From Neisseria zalophi (GTDB lineage Bacteria > Pseudomonadota > Gammaproteobacteria > Burkholderiales > Neisseriaceae): DNA of 64,000 bases. The number at the start of each line of letters is the position of its first letter. Position 1 is the stretch's first letter. The notes below the pieces were generated by a model. The model made no database searches and was not told where the DNA came from. It worked only from the letters and a program-made list of their open reading frames with translations. The stretch spans positions 2,359,694 to 2,423,693 of the forward strand of contig NZ_CP031700.1 of the NCBI RefSeq assembly GCF_008807015.1. The letters are read 5' to 3'. The position numbers and the translations under genes were made by a program. Below, piece after piece: positions 16,998 to 26,257 of this stretch.

Positions 16998-17914
16998 ATA
17001 TTATTTTTGCCAGTGACAATAATTACGCCCCTTATTTAGCTACAACATTACTTAGCGTATTAAATAACCATAAAGGGTATCCGATTAAATTTTATATTCT
17101 TGATTTAGGAATTAATCCGCTAAATCGAGAAATCATATCTTCACTCGTAGATAAAACACTTAACCAAATTGAATTTATTCCTGTTTCAGAAGATGACTTT
17201 AGAAATATGCCTAAAACCATAGACTATATTTCTTTAGCCACATATGCACGCCTAAAACTCACCCAATACTTACCCAATATTGGCCGTGCTATTTATTTAG
17301 ATATTGATATTTTAGTTAACAATAGTCTCATCCCTTTATGGGAAACAAAATTAGAAGACAAATGGATGGGGGCTTGCCTTGATGCCTTTATTGAATATGA
17401 ACGCCCTGAATATAAATATAAAATCGGCCTGACAGATAATCAAATATATTTTAATGCTGGTGTGCTATTAATTGATTTAAAAAAATGGAGAACAACTGAT
17501 ATTTATTTAGATGCTATTAACTGGCTGAAACAATATGGTGAAATTATCCACTACCAAGATCAAGACATACTGAATGGGCTACTTAAAGATAAAGTTTTAT
17601 ATTTAAACACCCGTTATAATTTCATGCCCAGCCAAAGAGCACGTTATATAAAATATAAGAAACACCATAATATTTTATTAAGTAATTTAGAAATGCCCAC
17701 CATGCCTATTGCAATTTGCCATTATTGTGGCCACGATAAAGCATGGCATGCTAATTGTACACATACAAATGCTTATTTATATAGGCAAATATTTAAACAA
17801 ATTACCGCAGCCCCAGCATCATGGCAAAGCCTATTTGAACATATTAAGCTGAATCAAAAAGTTAAACTACTAAAAAATAGCTTGAGAGATAAATACAAAT
17901 ATAAGATTTACTAA
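16994..17914 (+). CDS. lgtC: LgtC-like glycosyltransferase family 8 (alpha-1,4-galactosyltransferase-like)
   Basis: A 306-residue GT8 enzyme that tracks neisserial LgtC closely: FASDNNYAPYL at the N-terminus, TTYARL-like SLATYARLKL, the DxD metal motif in YLDIDIL (DID 103-105), YFNAGVLLIDLKKWR, YQDQDILNGL and HYCGHDKAWH. LgtC adds alpha-1,4-galactose to lactose-terminated LOS, giving the Pk-like trisaccharide. The homopolymeric G tract that makes lgtC phase-variable in meningococci and gonococci is absent here, so expression should be constant. It directly follows the decayed transferase and lies 46 bases before rfbB. Confidence 0.85.
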   Translation: MNIIFASDNNYAPYLATTLLSVLNNHKGYPIKFYILDLGINPLNREIISSLVDKTLNQIEFIPVSEDDFRNMPKTIDYISLATYARLKLTQYLPNIGRAIYLDIDILVNNSLIPLWETKLEDKWMGACLDAFIEYERPEYKYKIGLTDNQIYFNAGVLLIDLKKWRTTDIYLDAINWLKQYGEIIHYQDQDILNGLLKDKVLYLNTRYNFMPSQRARYIKYKKHHNILLSNLEMPTMPIAICHYCGHDKAWHANCTHTNAYLYRQIFKQITAAPASWQSLFEHIKLNQKVKLLKNSLRDKYKYKIY

Positions 17915-17960
17915 TTTTCCAAAACATCTTTAATTTCCTATATTTAAACACCCCCTATTT

Positions 17961-19040
17961 ATGGCTAAGTTCCTTATCACAGGCGGTGCGGGCTTTATCG
18001 GCTCGGCAGTTATCCGCCACATTATCAACTACACCCAAGACAGTGTGGTGAATCTTGATAAGCTCACTTATGCGGGGAACTTAGCATCATTAGCTACCAT
18101 TTCAGATAGCCCGCGTTATGTATTCGAACAGGCGGATATTGGCGATCGTGCGGCACTCGACTGTATTTTCAAACAATACCAACCCCATGCCGTGATGCAC
18201 CTTGCAGCGGAAAGCCATGTCGATCGTTCCATCGACGGCCCGGCGGCATTTATCGAAACCAATATTGTCGGCACTTATACTTTATTGGAAGCGGCTAGGG
18301 CTTATTGGCAGCAGATGCCGTCTGAAAAACAATCGGCATTCCGCTTTCATCATATATCGACCGATGAAGTTTATGGTGATTTGCACGGCTCGGATGCGTT
18401 GTTTACCGAAACCACCCCTTATGCCCCCAGCAGCCCCTATTCCGCATCTAAAGCCTCCAGCGATCATCTGGTTCGGGCTTGGCAACGTACTTACGGGCTG
18501 CCTGCCATTATCACCAATTGCTCCAATAACTACGGTCCTTGCCATTTTCCGGAAAAACTGATTCCGTTGATGATACTTAATGCCTTAGCCGGCAAGCCCT
18601 TGCCCGTATATGGCGACGGTTTGCAAATCAGGGATTGGCTGTTTGTCGAAGATCATGCCCGCGCCCTTTATACCGTGATAACGGAAAGTGCCCCTGCCGA
18701 AACCTATAATATCGGCGGTTATAATGAAAAAACCAATCTCGAAGTGGTGCAAACCATTTGCACCTTGCTCGAAGAGTTGGCACCTGAAAAACCCAAAGGT
18801 GTTGCAGCGTATCGGGATTTAATCACTTTTGTTGCCGACCGGCCCGGTCACGATATGCGCTACGCCATAGATGCCGCCAAAATTAACCGCGAGCTGGGTT
18901 GGAAACCACAGGAAACCTTTGAATCCGGTATGCGCAAAACTGTTATCTGGTATTTGCAAAACCGTGAATGGTGGCAAAATATTCTCAATGGTTCTTACCG
19001 ATTAACACGTTTGGGTACGCACACAGGAGCACAAAAATGA
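17961..19040 (+). CDS. rfbB: dTDP-glucose 4,6-dehydratase
   Basis: Second step of dTDP-sugar synthesis: dTDP-glucose to dTDP-4-keto-6-deoxyglucose. The 359-residue SDR protein has [11 protein letters not shown] for [14 protein letters not shown] with catalytic Thr/Asp/Glu, [10 protein letters not shown] with the Tyr-Lys pair, and the [15 protein letters not shown] block. A meningococcal-form DUS lies in frame at 18315-18326. The stop overlaps the rfbA start (ATGA), so both are translated together. DUS content and GC return to genome-like values from here on. Confidence 0.96.
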   Translation: MAKFLITGGAGFIGSAVIRHIINYTQDSVVNLDKLTYAGNLASLATISDSPRYVFEQADIGDRAALDCIFKQYQPHAVMHLAAESHVDRSIDGPAAFIETNIVGTYTLLEAARAYWQQMPSEKQSAFRFHHISTDEVYGDLHGSDALFTETTPYAPSSPYSASKASSDHLVRAWQRTYGLPAIITNCSNNYGPCHFPEKLIPLMILNALAGKPLPVYGDGLQIRDWLFVEDHARALYTVITESAPAETYNIGGYNEKTNLEVVQTICTLLEELAPEKPKGVAAYRDLITFVADRPGHDMRYAIDAAKINRELGWKPQETFESGMRKTVIWYLQNREWWQNILNGSYRLTRLGTHTGAQK

Positions 19041-19915
19041 AAGGCATTATTTTAGCCGGCGGTTCGGGCACAAGGTTATACCCCATTACGCACGGCGTAT
19101 CCAAACAACTGTTGCCGGTATATAACAAACCGATGATTTATTACCCGTTATCGGTATTGATGTTGGCAGGTATACAGGATATTTTGGTGATTACTACCCC
19201 CGAAGACAATGCGGCATTCAAGCGTTTGCTGGGTGACGGTAGTGATTTCGGTATCCGCCTCAGCTATGCCGAACAGCCTAGCCCCGATGGTTTGGCGCAA
19301 GCTTTTATTATCGGCGAAGAGTTTATCGGCAATGATAATGTTTGCTTGGTATTGGGGGATAATATTTTTTACGGTCAGTCGTTTACCCAAACCTTACAGC
19401 AAGCCGCCACGCGCCAAAACGGTGCGACTGTTTTTGCCTATCAGGTTAAAGATCCGGAGCGTTTCGGCGTTGTAGAATTTGATGAAACATTCAAAGCCCT
19501 TTCCATTGAAGAGAAACCGAAACAACCAAAATCGGATTGGGCGGTAACCGGCCTTTATTTCTATGATAACCGTGTAGTGGAATTCGCCAAACGGGTGAAA
19601 CCATCCGCACGCGGCGAATTGGAAATTACCAGCATTAATCAAATGTATCTTGAAGATGGTTCGTTGAACGTTCAGCTTTTAGGCCGCGGCTTCGCATGGC
19701 TGGACACCGGCACGCACGAAAGCTTGTACGAAACAGCAGCTTTTGTCAAAGCTATTGAGAACTTACAAAATATACAAATTGCCTGTTTGGAAGAAATCGC
19801 ATGGCGCAACGGCTGGCTTTCAGACGGCCAACTCAAAGCCTTGGCCGAACCGCTGTGTCAAAATGAATATGGGCAATATTTAATGTGCTTATTGAAAAAC
19901 CGTGAACATGCTTAA
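19037..19915 (+). CDS. rfbA: Glucose-1-phosphate thymidylyltransferase
   Basis: First step of the dTDP-sugar pathway, joining dTTP and glucose-1-phosphate. From ATG 19037 it is 292 residues, family length; the longer open frame to 18968 runs into rfbB. Motifs: [21 protein letters not shown] at the N-terminus (nucleotide binding), [18 protein letters not shown] and [15 protein letters not shown]-like sequence within the rfbB end serves as ribosome-binding site. Confidence 0.96.
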   Translation: MKGIILAGGSGTRLYPITHGVSKQLLPVYNKPMIYYPLSVLMLAGIQDILVITTPEDNAAFKRLLGDGSDFGIRLSYAEQPSPDGLAQAFIIGEEFIGNDNVCLVLGDNIFYGQSFTQTLQQAATRQNGATVFAYQVKDPERFGVVEFDETFKALSIEEKPKQPKSDWAVTGLYFYDNRVVEFAKRVKPSARGELEITSINQMYLEDGSLNVQLLGRGFAWLDTGTHESLYETAAFVKAIENLQNIQIACLEEIAWRNGWLSDGQLKALAEPLCQNEYGQYLMCLLKNREHA

Positions 19916-19983
19916 ACTACCTCTGTTTTATCCCACCTACTATCCGCTCAAACAATAGGTTCTTATTACTACAAAAATATATT

Positions 19984-20529
19984 ATGATGAATATCATCCA
20001 TACCAATATTGCCGATGTCAAAATACTTGAACCGAAGGTTCTTAGCGATGAGCGTGGTTTTTTTATGGAAACCTTCCGAAACGAATGGTTTAGAAGCCAT
20101 ATTTGCGACCGAACTTTTGTACAGGAAAACCATTCCCAATCCGCTGCCCATGTTTTACGCGGCCTGCATTATCAAACTGAGAATACACAAGGCAAGCTGG
20201 TTCGTGTGGTTTTCGGCTGTGTTTTTGATGTCGCCGTGGATTTACGCCGCAGCTCACCCACTTTCGGCCATTGGGTAGGCTGGGAGCTTTCCGCTAAAAA
20301 CAAATACCAGCTTTGGATTCCGGAAGGGTTCGCCCATGGATTTTATGTATTGAGTGACGGTGCAGAACTTGTTTATAAATGCACCGACTACTACAATCCA
20401 CAATCCGAACATACGCTATTATGGAACGATGAAACCATCGGTATCCATTGGCCGCTAAAAAGCCCTCCACGGTTGCAAACAAAAGATGCTGCCGGTAAAA
20501 CCTTAGCAGAAGCCGTTTTATTTGATTAA
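19984..20529 (+). CDS. rfbC: dTDP-4-dehydrorhamnose 3,5-epimerase
   Basis: Third step of dTDP-rhamnose synthesis, a cupin-fold epimerase of 181 residues, the family length. DERGFFMETFR, the catalytic-His block RGLHYQ, GCVFDVAVDLR, WIPEGFAHGF and LVYKCTDYY are all present. Starts at tandem ATGs (19984/19987). It is last in rfbBAC; no rfbD reductase is in the window, as described for meningococcal region D, so the end product may not be dTDP-rhamnose unless rfbD lies elsewhere. Confidence 0.95.
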   Translation: MMNIIHTNIADVKILEPKVLSDERGFFMETFRNEWFRSHICDRTFVQENHSQSAAHVLRGLHYQTENTQGKLVRVVFGCVFDVAVDLRRSSPTFGHWVGWELSAKNKYQLWIPEGFAHGFYVLSDGAELVYKCTDYYNPQSEHTLLWNDETIGIHWPLKSPPRLQTKDAAGKTLAEAVLFD

Positions 20530-20546
20530 CTCAAAACAACTTATTT

Positions 20547-20584
20547 TTCAGACGGCCTCTTTTTCTACTGCCGAGCCGTCTGAA
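20547..20584. terminator. Imperfect DUS-pair hairpin after rfbC
   Basis: TTCAGACGGCCT (20547-20558) and GCCGTCTGAA (20575-20584) form a stem with a 16-base loop between rfbC and the GT4 gene. Confidence 0.65.
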
Positions 20585-20605
20585 AACTTACAAAACACAA
20601 TACTC

Positions 20606-21673
20606 ATGACCCAAAATATTGCCATCAGCATTAATCGTTTCAGCCGCGGCGGCGGCATGGAGAGCTATACCTTTGACCTTATACGGGCTTTCTCCTCCCC
20701 AAACCGCCATATCCATGTTTATGCAACAAAATTCGATACCACGCTGCCGGAATACGCTCAAATTGATCCGCAATTGATTAATCAGAAACACACTCCGAAA
20801 AAGTTACGGCCATTTTTCTTTACACACCAGCTTCAAAAATACCGGCAGGCAAACGAGCAACTTATTTCCTGCAACCCCAGTGATCATGCCGATATTTTTA
20901 TCTGCGGCGGTACTCATTTAGGCCATGTTCACAATATATGCCGGGAACCAAACCTTATTAACAAATTGCTCGACAAGCTCACTATCCACCGTAACCGTAC
21001 TAATTACCGTACTGCCAAATCCATTATGGCGCATTCGGCACTGATGGCACGCGAATTAACCGAGTTTTATGGTGTGCCGTCTGAAAAAATCCGTGTGGTT
21101 TACCCGCCCGCCGATACCGAACGTTTCTCACCTGCTTCGCCGGAAGAAATTGCCGCCATTCGCTCACGATACGGATTCAAAGATCACGAAACCGTTTTTC
21201 TGTTTCCCTCTACCGGGCATAAGCGCAAAGGTTTCGATATGTTGGCCGATTTTTTCACACAAACCGATCTGCCGGTGAAGCTTGCCGTAGCCGGCTCACC
21301 ACTGCCCCGGCCAATGAAAAACATTATCGAACTCGGTTTCTGTAAAAACATGCCCGAACTTTACCGCGCTGCCGACTACACGATTATGGCCTCGCTATAC
21401 GAACCATTCGGCTTAGTCGGTGTAGAATCCATTTTGAGTGGTACCCGTGTTGTATTAGCAGACAATATAGGGTGCACCGAAGTGATGAACGATCAGGCCG
21501 GCTTCTTTTTCTCGCGTGCCAACCCCGAAACTTTGGCCGATGCCATACAAAAAGCAGTCGCACTGAAAGAAAGTGGCAAGCACAAGCTGGCTAACCCTGC
21601 CGAAGCCTTAACCTACAACCCTTCGTTGCACGAACATTTTGGAGCGCTTCAAGCCATGCTTGAGGCCGTCTGA
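20606..21673 (+). CDS. Glycosyltransferase family 4 (LOS core type)
   Basis: A 355-residue GT-B enzyme. The N-terminal acceptor domain has SRGGGMESYTFDL, the middle SIMAHSALMARELTEFYGV, and the C-terminal donor domain starts FLFPSTGHKRKG and carries the GT4 E-x7-E pair in YEPFGLVGVE. ATG 20606 was chosen because the frame upstream crosses the DUS hairpin. This layout resembles RfaG-like LOS core transferases and its neighbours gmhB and plsC fit envelope synthesis; donor and acceptor are unknown. Its stop TGA is part of a DUS (last residues Ala-Val from GCCGTC). Confidence 0.85.
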   Translation: MTQNIAISINRFSRGGGMESYTFDLIRAFSSPNRHIHVYATKFDTTLPEYAQIDPQLINQKHTPKKLRPFFFTHQLQKYRQANEQLISCNPSDHADIFICGGTHLGHVHNICREPNLINKLLDKLTIHRNRTNYRTAKSIMAHSALMARELTEFYGVPSEKIRVVYPPADTERFSPASPEEIAAIRSRYGFKDHETVFLFPSTGHKRKGFDMLADFFTQTDLPVKLAVAGSPLPRPMKNIIELGFCKNMPELYRAADYTIMASLYEPFGLVGVESILSGTRVVLADNIGCTEVMNDQAGFFFSRANPETLADAIQKAVALKESGKHKLANPAEALTYNPSLHEHFGALQAMLEAV

Positions 21674-21683
21674 AAGGCATAAG

Positions 21684-22262
21684 ATGAAACTGATTATTCT
21701 CGACCGCGACGGCGTTATTAACCAAGACCGTGACGATTTTGTAAAATCCGTTGATGAGTGGGTACCGCTAAACGGCAGCATGGATGCCATTGCCTTTCTC
21801 ACCGAAGCCGGTTATACCGTTGCCGTTGCCACCAATCAATCGGGTATCGGCCGTAAACTGTTTACCATGCAGGATTTAACCGAAATGCACAATAAAATGC
21901 ACCGTTTGGTTTTACAGGCCGGCGGCCGGATAGAAGGCATTTGGTTTTGCCCGCATATGGCCGATGACCATTGCGACTGCCGCAAACCCAAACCCGGCAT
22001 GGTTATCGATATTTTAGACCGTTTTAAGGCTGATGCTGCTGCAACATGGCTGGTGGGCGATAGTTTACGCGATTTACAAGCCATTGCCGCAGTAGGTGGC
22101 AAGCCCGCATTGGTGTTAACAGGGAAAGGTAAAAAAACCTTAGCACAACATAGCGACGAGCTACCTGAAAATACACAAATTTTTAATGACTTGCTTGATT
22201 TCTCCCAATACCTGATGCACCAAGAAACACAACAGGCTGCCGATGAAACAGAAGCCGTCTGA
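21684..22262 (+). CDS. gmhB: D-glycero-beta-D-manno-heptose 1,7-bisphosphate 7-phosphatase
   Basis: HAD-family phosphatase removing the 7-phosphate during ADP-heptose synthesis for the LOS core. From ATG 21684 it is 192 residues. Asp 7 and Asp 9 in LDRDGVI are the nucleophile and acid/base; TNQSGIG is motif II; the zinc-binding CPHxxxxxCDC loop uses Cys 89, His 91, Cys 97 and Cys 99; VGDSLRDLQAI is motif IV. The AAGG of the preceding DUS region serves as ribosome-binding site. The stop TGA again lies inside a DUS (GAAGCCGTCTGA). Confidence 0.94.
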   Translation: MKLIILDRDGVINQDRDDFVKSVDEWVPLNGSMDAIAFLTEAGYTVAVATNQSGIGRKLFTMQDLTEMHNKMHRLVLQAGGRIEGIWFCPHMADDHCDCRKPKPGMVIDILDRFKADAAATWLVGDSLRDLQAIAAVGGKPALVLTGKGKKTLAQHSDELPENTQIFNDLLDFSQYLMHQETQQAADETEAV

Positions 22263-22287
22263 AACCCTGATTTAAGAAAGACTTCCC

Positions 22288-23025
22288 ATGCTTTATATCC
22301 GCAACCTGATTTACTGGCTGGTTTTAGTCATTATCACCCCGCCGATGTTTCTGCTGATTCTGCCCGCCGCCCTAATACCCAAAGGTGCCAACCGTGTCGG
22401 ACGGGCATGGGCTTTGATTTTAATGTGGCTGCTTAAAAATGTTATCGGTCTGAAATACCGCGTTATCGGGCGTGAAAACATTCCGACACAACCGTCAATT
22501 ATTTGTAGCAAACACCAATCCGGTTGGGAAACACTGGCATTGCAAGAAGTATTTCCTCTGCATGTTTATGTTGCCAAAAAAGAATTATTCAAGCTGCCGT
22601 TTTTCGGCTGGGGCTTGAAAATTGCCAAAACCATCGGTATTGATCGAAAAAATACCGCTCAAGCCAACCGCCAATTGATCGAACAAGGTTTAGCACGTAA
22701 AAAAGAAGGTTTCTGGATTGCGATTTTCCCCGAAGGCACACGCCTGCCTCCCGGACAACGCGGCCGATACAAACTCGGTGCCGCCCGAATGGCCAAAATG
22801 TTTAAAATGGATTTGGTTCCGGTCGCCCTCAATAGTGGCGAATTTTGGCCGCGCAACGCCTTTCTGAAATATCCGGGTGAAGTCACCATGGTAATCGGCA
22901 AGCCTGTTGCCTACGATAGCGGCACTGCTGACAATATGATGTCAGAATGTGAAAACTGGATTGAAAGCCAACAAAGACAGATTGAAGGCACCGGCCCTTT
23001 CGCAGCCCACCGTACCAACAACTAA
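22288..23025 (+). CDS. plsC: 1-acyl-sn-glycerol-3-phosphate acyltransferase (PlsC family)
   Basis: Adds the second acyl chain to lysophosphatidate at the inner membrane. The 245-residue protein has an N-terminal hydrophobic segment (about 8-30) and the acyltransferase blocks. The catalytic block is HQSGWE (76-81), that is HX4E in place of the usual HX4D; as I recall this is common in betaproteobacterial members. FPEGTR and the VPVALNSG block follow. Neisseria has several such enzymes (NlaA/NlaB type); which one this is cannot be told. AAGAAAG precedes the ATG. Confidence 0.88.
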   Translation: MLYIRNLIYWLVLVIITPPMFLLILPAALIPKGANRVGRAWALILMWLLKNVIGLKYRVIGRENIPTQPSIICSKHQSGWETLALQEVFPLHVYVAKKELFKLPFFGWGLKIAKTIGIDRKNTAQANRQLIEQGLARKKEGFWIAIFPEGTRLPPGQRGRYKLGAARMAKMFKMDLVPVALNSGEFWPRNAFLKYPGEVTMVIGKPVAYDSGTADNMMSECENWIESQQRQIEGTGPFAAHRTNN

Positions 23026-23027
23026 CC

Positions 23028-23738
23028 ATGCGCCTTACCCATACCCTTTCAGACGGCCTGAATATCTTTATCGATCTGAAACGCAGTGCTAAGAAAAATA
23101 TTATCTTACGCCCGCTTTCGGCAAACAGTATCCACCTTAATATTCCGCCGTATATCAACCACAAACAACTGCAATCATGGTTGGCGAAAAATGAGGCCAT
23201 CATCCGTAAAATCCTCAGTCGTGCGCCAACAGTTGGTACTACGCTTGAGAATATGCCCGAGCACATCCGCTATCTTGGCGAATACCACAGTCTGCATATT
23301 CACAAACTACCCGATATCACGCATACTCCGCCCAATATCCTATTACCCGATATGCCTTGGTCGCAACAAAAAATACAACTCAGGCATTATCTGATCGAAC
23401 GCGCCGCCGAAATTCTGCTAACACGCCTACACCACCATGCCGAAAATTTATCGCTTATACCGGCCGCTATGGCGTTGAGTAATGCTAAAACCTTTTGGGG
23501 TGTATGCCGCAGCCAAACCGGCATACGCCTGAATTGGCGATTAATCGGAGCACCTGATTTTGTGATTGATTATATTTGCATTCATGAATTGTGCCATATA
23601 CCCCACCCCAACCACAGTAAGCCATTTTGGGCGATGGTAAACCGCCATACCCCGCATACCAATCAGGCCAAACAATGGTTGAAACAATATGGCCATGAAT
23701 TATTTTTATTAGATGACACAAACAATCAAGCCGTCTGA
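23028..23738 (+). CDS. YgjP-like metallopeptidase domain protein
   Basis: A 236-residue protein of the YgjP/DUF45 zinc-metallopeptidase family. The zinc motif HELCH is at residues 186-190, with a further His at 196 in HPNHSKPFW; the AKTFWGVCRSQTGIRLNWRLI block before it is also typical. No signal peptide, so it is cytoplasmic. It follows plsC by 2 bases and is probably co-transcribed. A DUS lies at its start (LSDGL, 23047) and its stop TGA lies in another DUS that is one arm of the terminator. Substrate unknown. Confidence 0.88.
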   Translation: MRLTHTLSDGLNIFIDLKRSAKKNIILRPLSANSIHLNIPPYINHKQLQSWLAKNEAIIRKILSRAPTVGTTLENMPEHIRYLGEYHSLHIHKLPDITHTPPNILLPDMPWSQQKIQLRHYLIERAAEILLTRLHHHAENLSLIPAAMALSNAKTFWGVCRSQTGIRLNWRLIGAPDFVIDYICIHELCHIPHPNHSKPFWAMVNRHTPHTNQAKQWLKQYGHELFLLDDTNNQAV

Positions 23739-23755
23739 AAACTTTCAGACGGCTT
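23728..23755. terminator. DUS-pair terminator overlapping the YgjP-like gene stop
   Basis: AAGCCGTCTGAA and TTCAGACGGCTT form a stem with a 4-base centre; the gene's TGA stop (23736-23738) is within the left arm. It lies between convergent genes. Confidence 0.82.
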
Positions 23756-23776
23756 GAGCTTTAAAGCCATTTAAAC

Positions 23777-24088
23777 TTAGGCTTGTTTCAAAGCTTCTTC
23801 CAATTCACCGGCTTCATACATTTCCATCATAATATCGGAACCGCCTAAGAATTCACCGTTCACATACAATTGCGGAATGGTCGGCCAGTTGCTGTATTCT
23901 TTAATGCCTTGGCGGACTGCTTCGTTTTCCAACACATTAACGGTCACAAAATCATTGCAACCGGCAGCTTGCAAAAGCTGTACTGCACGAGATGAGAAAC
24001 CGCACTGCGGAAACTGTTTGGTGCCTTTCATAAACAATACGACACGGTGTGTGTTCACCACTTCTTTAATTTGTTCTTGAATGCTCAT
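23777..24088 (-). CDS. grxD: Monothiol glutaredoxin (Grx4 type)
   Basis: Monothiol glutaredoxins bind and deliver [2Fe-2S] clusters with glutathione. The 103-residue protein has the hallmark CGFS at residues 29-32, FMKGT before it, NWPTIPQLYVNGEFLGG with the cis-Pro loop and the GG(S/C)D motif near the C-terminus. It has a GGAAG ribosome-binding site and is a single-gene unit with its own spacing on both sides. Confidence 0.95.
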   Translation of the reverse strand: MSIQEQIKEVVNTHRVVLFMKGTKQFPQCGFSSRAVQLLQAAGCNDFVTVNVLENEAVRQGIKEYSNWPTIPQLYVNGEFLGGSDIMMEMYEAGELEEALKQA

Positions 24089-24140
24089 ATCAATCGACTT
24101 CCTGAATAAAAAGAAAAAATCAGCCGCTATTATACGTGTT

Positions 24141-25055
24141 TTAACCGGCCGACGGTATCTTACTGCTCTTTTTATTACTTAATATAATGCCACCGAAGAT
24201 GGTTGCAATACCGATTAAGTGATAAAAATAAAATTTCTCGTTTAATAATGTGACCGCGGCCAACACGCCGAAAACAGGAATCAGATAGATAGTCAGCCCT
24301 GCACGCAACGCTCCCACGCGAACAATTAACGCGGTATAGCAGCAATATGCCACCAAAGAAGGGAAAATGCCCACATAAGCCAACCCGATAACGGTATTCG
24401 TATTCCACACAATCGAACTGCCACCCAACAATTCCCATAAAGCAAATATCAGCAATATCGGCAAAGCCAATATCATCTGCACCGCCATTAAGCCAAAACG
24501 GTTGATTTCCAATGGCATATCACGCATCCACAAAGTATAAAACGCCCAACACACCACCGCCAAAAACATCCATAAATCACCGTTATTCGGATGTAAGTCT
24601 AAAATATTGCCAAAATTACCCTGCACAATAATAGTGACCACACCAACCAACGACAGCAATAAACCGCTTACCTGAAAACGGTTTAAGGTTTGGCCGTAAA
24701 ACAATGCGCCAATCAGCATAATCAATATTGGTGAACATGAATTGAGCAACAAGATATTGGTGCCCGAAGTGGTTTGCGCGCCGATATAAACCAAGGTATT
24801 GAAAGCCATGATGCCGGTGAGCGCGGTGCCTACCACCCGGACGGCATGTTTTCGGTAGAGCGCCTTATCGTGGCGGATAATTTTCCACACAAACGGCAAT
24901 AAAATCATCAGCGAAATCAGCCAACGCCCAAACGATAAAGTCAACGGCGGGAAATCACCGCGCAACCCTCGTGCCGCAATGACATTACCCGCCCACAACA
25001 GGGGCGGTATCACCAATAACGGCAGATTTTTAAAAACAGAAGTTTGTGCCGTCAT
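24141..25055 (-). CDS. EamA/DMT-superfamily transporter
   Basis: A 304-residue membrane protein with about ten hydrophobic helices in two repeated EamA halves (first residues about 10-145, second about 155-295), the RhaT/YdcZ-like drug/metabolite transporter layout. GANTSGTNILLLNSCSPI-like and PSLVAYCCYTALI blocks lie at the ends of the halves. Substrates of this family are small metabolites or amino acids; specificity is not visible. It is transcribed alone on the minus strand, 26 bases from argC and the same direction. Confidence 0.85.
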   Translation of the reverse strand: MTAQTSVFKNLPLLVIPPLLWAGNVIAARGLRGDFPPLTLSFGRWLISLMILLPFVWKIIRHDKALYRKHAVRVVGTALTGIMAFNTLVYIGAQTTSGTNILLLNSCSPILIMLIGALFYGQTLNRFQVSGLLLSLVGVVTIIVQGNFGNILDLHPNNGDLWMFLAVVCWAFYTLWMRDMPLEINRFGLMAVQMILALPILLIFALWELLGGSSIVWNTNTVIGLAYVGIFPSLVAYCCYTALIVRVGALRAGLTIYLIPVFGVLAAVTLLNEKFYFYHLIGIATIFGGIILSNKKSSKIPSAG

Positions 25056-25081
25056 TCCATTTCATTCCTTCTATCAACCCA

Positions 25082-26125
25082 CTATGGCAGCAACGGTACG
25101 CAACCCAACCCGGCCTGCTCGTCAAAACCAAACATAATATTCATATTTTGAACCGCCTGCCCTGCCGCACCTTTCACCAGATTATCAATCACCGACAGCA
25201 CAATCCAAACATCTTGCTCCGGCGCGCGCTGCACACTGATACGGCAAAGGTTCGCACCGCGTACACTGCGCGTTTCGGGCGCACTGCCCGACGGCATCAC
25301 ATCGACAAACGGGCTGTTTTTATAAAAACGGCTCAGAATATCGTGCGGATCGGTATCGGGTTTCAAATGCAGATAAATGGTAGCGTGCATGCCGCGTATC
25401 ATCGGCGTTAAATGGGGAACGAAAATAAAGCTGTCGGCAATATTGCTTTGCAAGCCGTTGATGGTTTGTCTGATTTCCGGCAAATGGCGGTGGCCGCCCA
25501 CCCCGTATGCTTTAAAATTATCGCCCGCTTCGCAAAACAAGCTGCCGATATTGCCCTTGCGCCCCGCCCCTGAAACCCCTGATTTACAATCGGCAATCAG
25601 CGGATAATTTTCTTTCAGACGGCCTTCTTTTAATAAAGGCAGCAACGGCAGGGAAACACAGGTCGGATAGCAGCCGGGCACCGCTACCAAGCGTGCTTCT
25701 TTAATGGCATCGTGATTCATTTCACACAAGCCATATACCGCATCGGCAACTGCTTTCGGGCTGGTATGGGTTGTGCCATACCATTTTTCCCAAGTCGGGA
25801 TATCTTTCAAGCGGTAGTCGGCGGATAAGTCGATCACCCGTACGCCTTTTTCCAATAAGGCCGGCACGTCTTTCATCGCCACCGCATGCGGGGTGGCAAA
25901 AAAGACCACGTCACATTGATCCAAAGCGGCATCTTCCGGCTTTTGGAAAACCAAATCATATACACCGCGCAGACTGGGGAAATAATCCGCTACGGCTACG
26001 CCCGCTTCGCCACGGCTGGTGACGGCGGTTACGTCAACATTAGGATGCGCCGCCAATAAGCGCAACAATTCGACACCGGTATAACCTGTTGCACCGACAA
26101 TGCCGACTTTGATAGGGTTTGTCAT
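25082..26125 (-). CDS. argC: N-acetyl-gamma-glutamyl-phosphate reductase
   Basis: Third step of arginine synthesis. From ATG 26125 it is 347 residues; GAGGAG five bases upstream favours this over the GTG/ATG codons at 26131/26128. [18 protein letters not shown] binds [14 protein letters not shown] carries the catalytic Cys, [11 protein letters not shown] and the HRHLPEI block complete the active site. It precedes the EamA gene on the same strand. A DUS occurs inside the gene near 25614. Confidence 0.95.
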   Translation of the reverse strand: MTNPIKVGIVGATGYTGVELLRLLAAHPNVDVTAVTSRGEAGVAVADYFPSLRGVYDLVFQKPEDAALDQCDVVFFATPHAVAMKDVPALLEKGVRVIDLSADYRLKDIPTWEKWYGTTHTSPKAVADAVYGLCEMNHDAIKEARLVAVPGCYPTCVSLPLLPLLKEGRLKENYPLIADCKSGVSGAGRKGNIGSLFCEAGDNFKAYGVGGHRHLPEIRQTINGLQSNIADSFIFVPHLTPMIRGMHATIYLHLKPDTDPHDILSRFYKNSPFVDVMPSGSAPETRSVRGANLCRISVQRAPEQDVWIVLSVIDNLVKGAAGQAVQNMNIMFGFDEQAGLGCVPLLP

Positions 26126-26190
26126 CATCACTCCTCAAGAATATAAATATCATTATGTAATGTAGCCAAGCCCTTAGTTTAAGTGCAAAA

Positions 26191-26226
26191 AGGCCGTCTG
26201 AAAAGCAACAATCTTTCAGACGGCCT
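26191..26226. terminator. DUS-pair terminator between nnrS and argC
   Basis: AGGCCGTCTGAAA and TTTCAGACGGCCT form a 13-bp stem with a T-tract on the minus strand, fitting the end of nnrS. Confidence 0.85.
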
Positions 26227-26257
26227 GTTATCTTTAACTTATTAATATTCAGAATGC

